37,083 nt of DNA, taken from contig CANQSN010000016.1 of NCBI GenBank assembly GCA_947626505.1, forward strand, positions 1-37,083, given 5' to 3'. Origin of the DNA: an uncultured Lachnospiraceae bacterium. Its GTDB lineage: Bacteria; Bacillota; Clostridia; Lachnospirales; Lachnospiraceae. Under the pieces are notes generated by a model. The model did no database searches. It saw nothing but the letters and a program-made list of their open reading frames with translations, and had not been told where the DNA came from. The translations under genes and the position numbers were made by a program. This document shows positions 36,037 through 37,083 of the stretch, piece by piece (position 1 is the first letter of the stretch; each line of letters begins with the position of its first letter).

Positions 36037-36600
36037 ATGGATAAGCATATTAGCGCACCAATGAATAAAGAAGTATCAAGACAACTTAGAGCCGGAGATT
36101 ATGTATATATTACAGGAATAATTTATACAGCTAGAGACGCCGCTCATAAAAGAATGTATGAGGCAAAGAAAAATGGTGAAAAGCTTCCTATTGATTTAAA
36201 GGATAATATTTTATATTATCTTGGACCAACTCCGGCAAGAGAAGGTCAGGTAATAGGTTCTGCCGGACCAACAACAGCCAGTCGTATGGATAAATATGCA
36301 CCCTCCTTGCTTGATGAAGGACAAACAGGAATGATTGGAAAGGGAAAACGAAATGAAATAGTTGTAGAATCAATGAAAAAAAATAAAGCAGTTTATTTTG
36401 CTGCAATTGGCGGAGCTGGCGCTCTTCTTTCAAAATGTATTAAAAAATCAGAAATAGTAGCATATGAAGATTTGGGGACTGAGGCAATAAGAAAACTTAC
36501 TGTTGAAAATCTTCCGGTAATTGTTGTAATTGATAGTGAAGGCAATAATTTATACGAGACAGCGGTGGAGGAATATTTAAAAACACAAAATAATATTTAA
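36037..36600 (+). CDS. Class I fumarate hydratase, beta subunit
   Basis: This 187-residue subunit completes the fumarase active site with the alpha subunit. Typical motifs are LRAGDYVYITGIIYTARDAAHKR, quoted here only in part as LRAGDYVYITG and TARDAAHKR, then YLGPTPAREGQVIGSAGPTT and the GMIGKGKRN segment, and a C-terminal half with AAIGGAGALLS. AAGGAG precedes the ATG. It is translated from the same transcript as the alpha subunit. No strong terminator follows; a weak A/T-rich hairpin (36665-36674 with 36691-36700) may serve. Confidence 0.93.
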   Translation: MDKHISAPMNKEVSRQLRAGDYVYITGIIYTARDAAHKRMYEAKKNGEKLPIDLKDNILYYLGPTPAREGQVIGSAGPTTASRMDKYAPSLLDEGQTGMIGKGKRNEIVVESMKKNKAVYFAAIGGAGALLSKCIKKSEIVAYEDLGTEAIRKLTVENLPVIVVIDSEGNNLYETAVEEYLKTQNNI

Positions 36601-36787
36601 GAAAAAGAAAACTAAAAAATTTGAATTTTGATTTATAATAACGGATTGTTATAAATTTTAGATAAACTACAAAATTAAAAATTCTTGTTTTTTTGTGGTT
36701 ATAATTATAGAAAAAACTATATATTGTGGTTTATATTTTACAGATAAAAAAAGTCCAAAAAACCCTTAAAAATAAAGGAAAAAAGCG

Positions 36788-36816
36788 TTGACAAAGACAT
36801 TTAAGTTTGTTATTAT
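36788..36816 (+). promoter_or_regulatory. Promoter of tRNA-Ser
   Basis: TTGACA (36788-36793), 17-bp spacer, TATTAT (36811-36816). The tRNA starts about 43 bp downstream. Confidence 0.75.
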
Positions 36817-36858
36817 AATCAAGTCGCAAAAATATAAAACTTATATATTTAGGCGCTT

Positions 36859-36946
36859 GCAGAAGTACTCAAGTGGCTGAAGAGGTGCCCCTGCTAAGGG
36901 TATAGGTCGGGTGACCGGCGCGAGGGTTCAAATCCCTCCTTCTGCG
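36859..36946 (+). tRNA. tRNA-Ser(GCT)
   Basis: An 88-nt class II cloverleaf: acceptor GCAGAAG with CTTCTGC, discriminator G, anticodon loop in CCCTGCTAAGGG giving GCT, a long variable arm (TAGGTCGGGTGACCGGCG), and T arm GAGGG-TTCAAAT-CCCTC. CCA is not encoded. It reads AGC and AGU. Confidence 0.95.
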
Positions 36947-36970
36947 TTCAACAATTAATTAAAAAAATTG

Positions 36971-36999
36971 TTGACAAGCATGTTTTAATGTGATAACAT
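36971..36999 (+). promoter_or_regulatory. Strong promoter, probably of an rRNA operon
   Basis: TTGACA (36971-36976), 17-bp spacer, TAACAT (36994-36999). The -35 lies in the right arm of a hairpin formed just after tRNA-Ser (36948-36956 with 36966-36974). Confidence 0.65.
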
Positions 37000-37006
37000 T
37001 TAGTTT

Positions 37007-37083
37007 GTTGCCGACAAAAGCCAGCATGACAGAGAATGCAGGCAAAGCGGCATAGGACCTTGGCAACTGAATAATGAGACAGA
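37007..37083 (+). other. Probable leader of a 16S rRNA operon, cut by the window edge
   Basis: No coding potential. The segment GACCTTGGCAACTGAATAA near 37056-37075 resembles the ACCTTGAAAACTGAATA element that precedes 16S rRNA in many Firmicutes. Inference from recalled leader sequences; the rRNA gene itself is outside the window. Confidence 0.5.

Noticed and set aside
1-37083. CRISPR arrays, prophage genes or complete insertion sequences
   Set aside because: No regularly spaced repeats, integrase, cas or intact transposase gene found by eye; the only mobile trace is the TnpB-type remnant near 11.7 kb.

Overview
This window is a low-G+C (roughly 30%, judged by eye) Firmicutes chromosome segment centred on the replication origin. 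The gene order is rpmH-rnpA-yidD-yidC-jag and mnmE-mnmG-rsmG on one side, and dnaA-dnaN-yaaA-recF-gyrB-gyrA on the other, with parA-parB and perfect parS sites nearby. The gene content (a DUF6128-like protein, a DUF3881-like protein, DUF4446, two-subunit class I fumarase, large SRP RNA) suggests a Clostridia member, most likely Lachnospiraceae. That family assignment is inference from recalled family distributions.

Layout. Positions 1-9650 are accessory and housekeeping: a HAD phosphatase, a small alarmone synthetase with an HD hydrolase, the SRP RNA, tadA with a GNAT enzyme and a DUF6128-like protein, a cytoplasmic GH13 amylase, tRNA-Lys(CTT), a D-Ala-D-Ala carboxypeptidase and trmB. Positions 9656-13790 hold a diacylglycerol-kinase-family gene, tRNA-Arg(CCT), a DUF3881-like gene, a decayed TnpB/IS605-type right end, serS and DUF4446. 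Positions 13897-15812 are the ParABS locus. Positions 15844-22723 form a probable operon mnmE-mnmG-rsmG-degenerate histidine kinase-argS. Positions 22881-25919 form rpmH-rnpA-yidD-yidC-jag. Positions 25920-28086 hold the bipartite oriC around dnaA. Positions 28087-35056 are the dnaN-gyrA operon. Positions 35176-36600 are fumarase. The window closes with tRNA-Ser(GCT) and what looks like the promoter and leader of an rRNA operon.

Nearly all genes from 9656 to 25919 read leftward and all from dnaA onward read rightward, so transcription runs with the two replication forks leaving oriC. Most of the window is ordinary core genome. The observations most worth a second look are a DegS-like histidine kinase that seems to have lost its phospho-acceptor and ATP-binding residues, an orphan TnpB/omega-RNA-like right end between serS and the DUF3881-like gene, a parS site at the centre of a 46-bp perfect palindrome, a DnaA-trio-like unwinding element before dnaN, and a palindrome at the amylase promoter together with a helical insertion in the enzyme.
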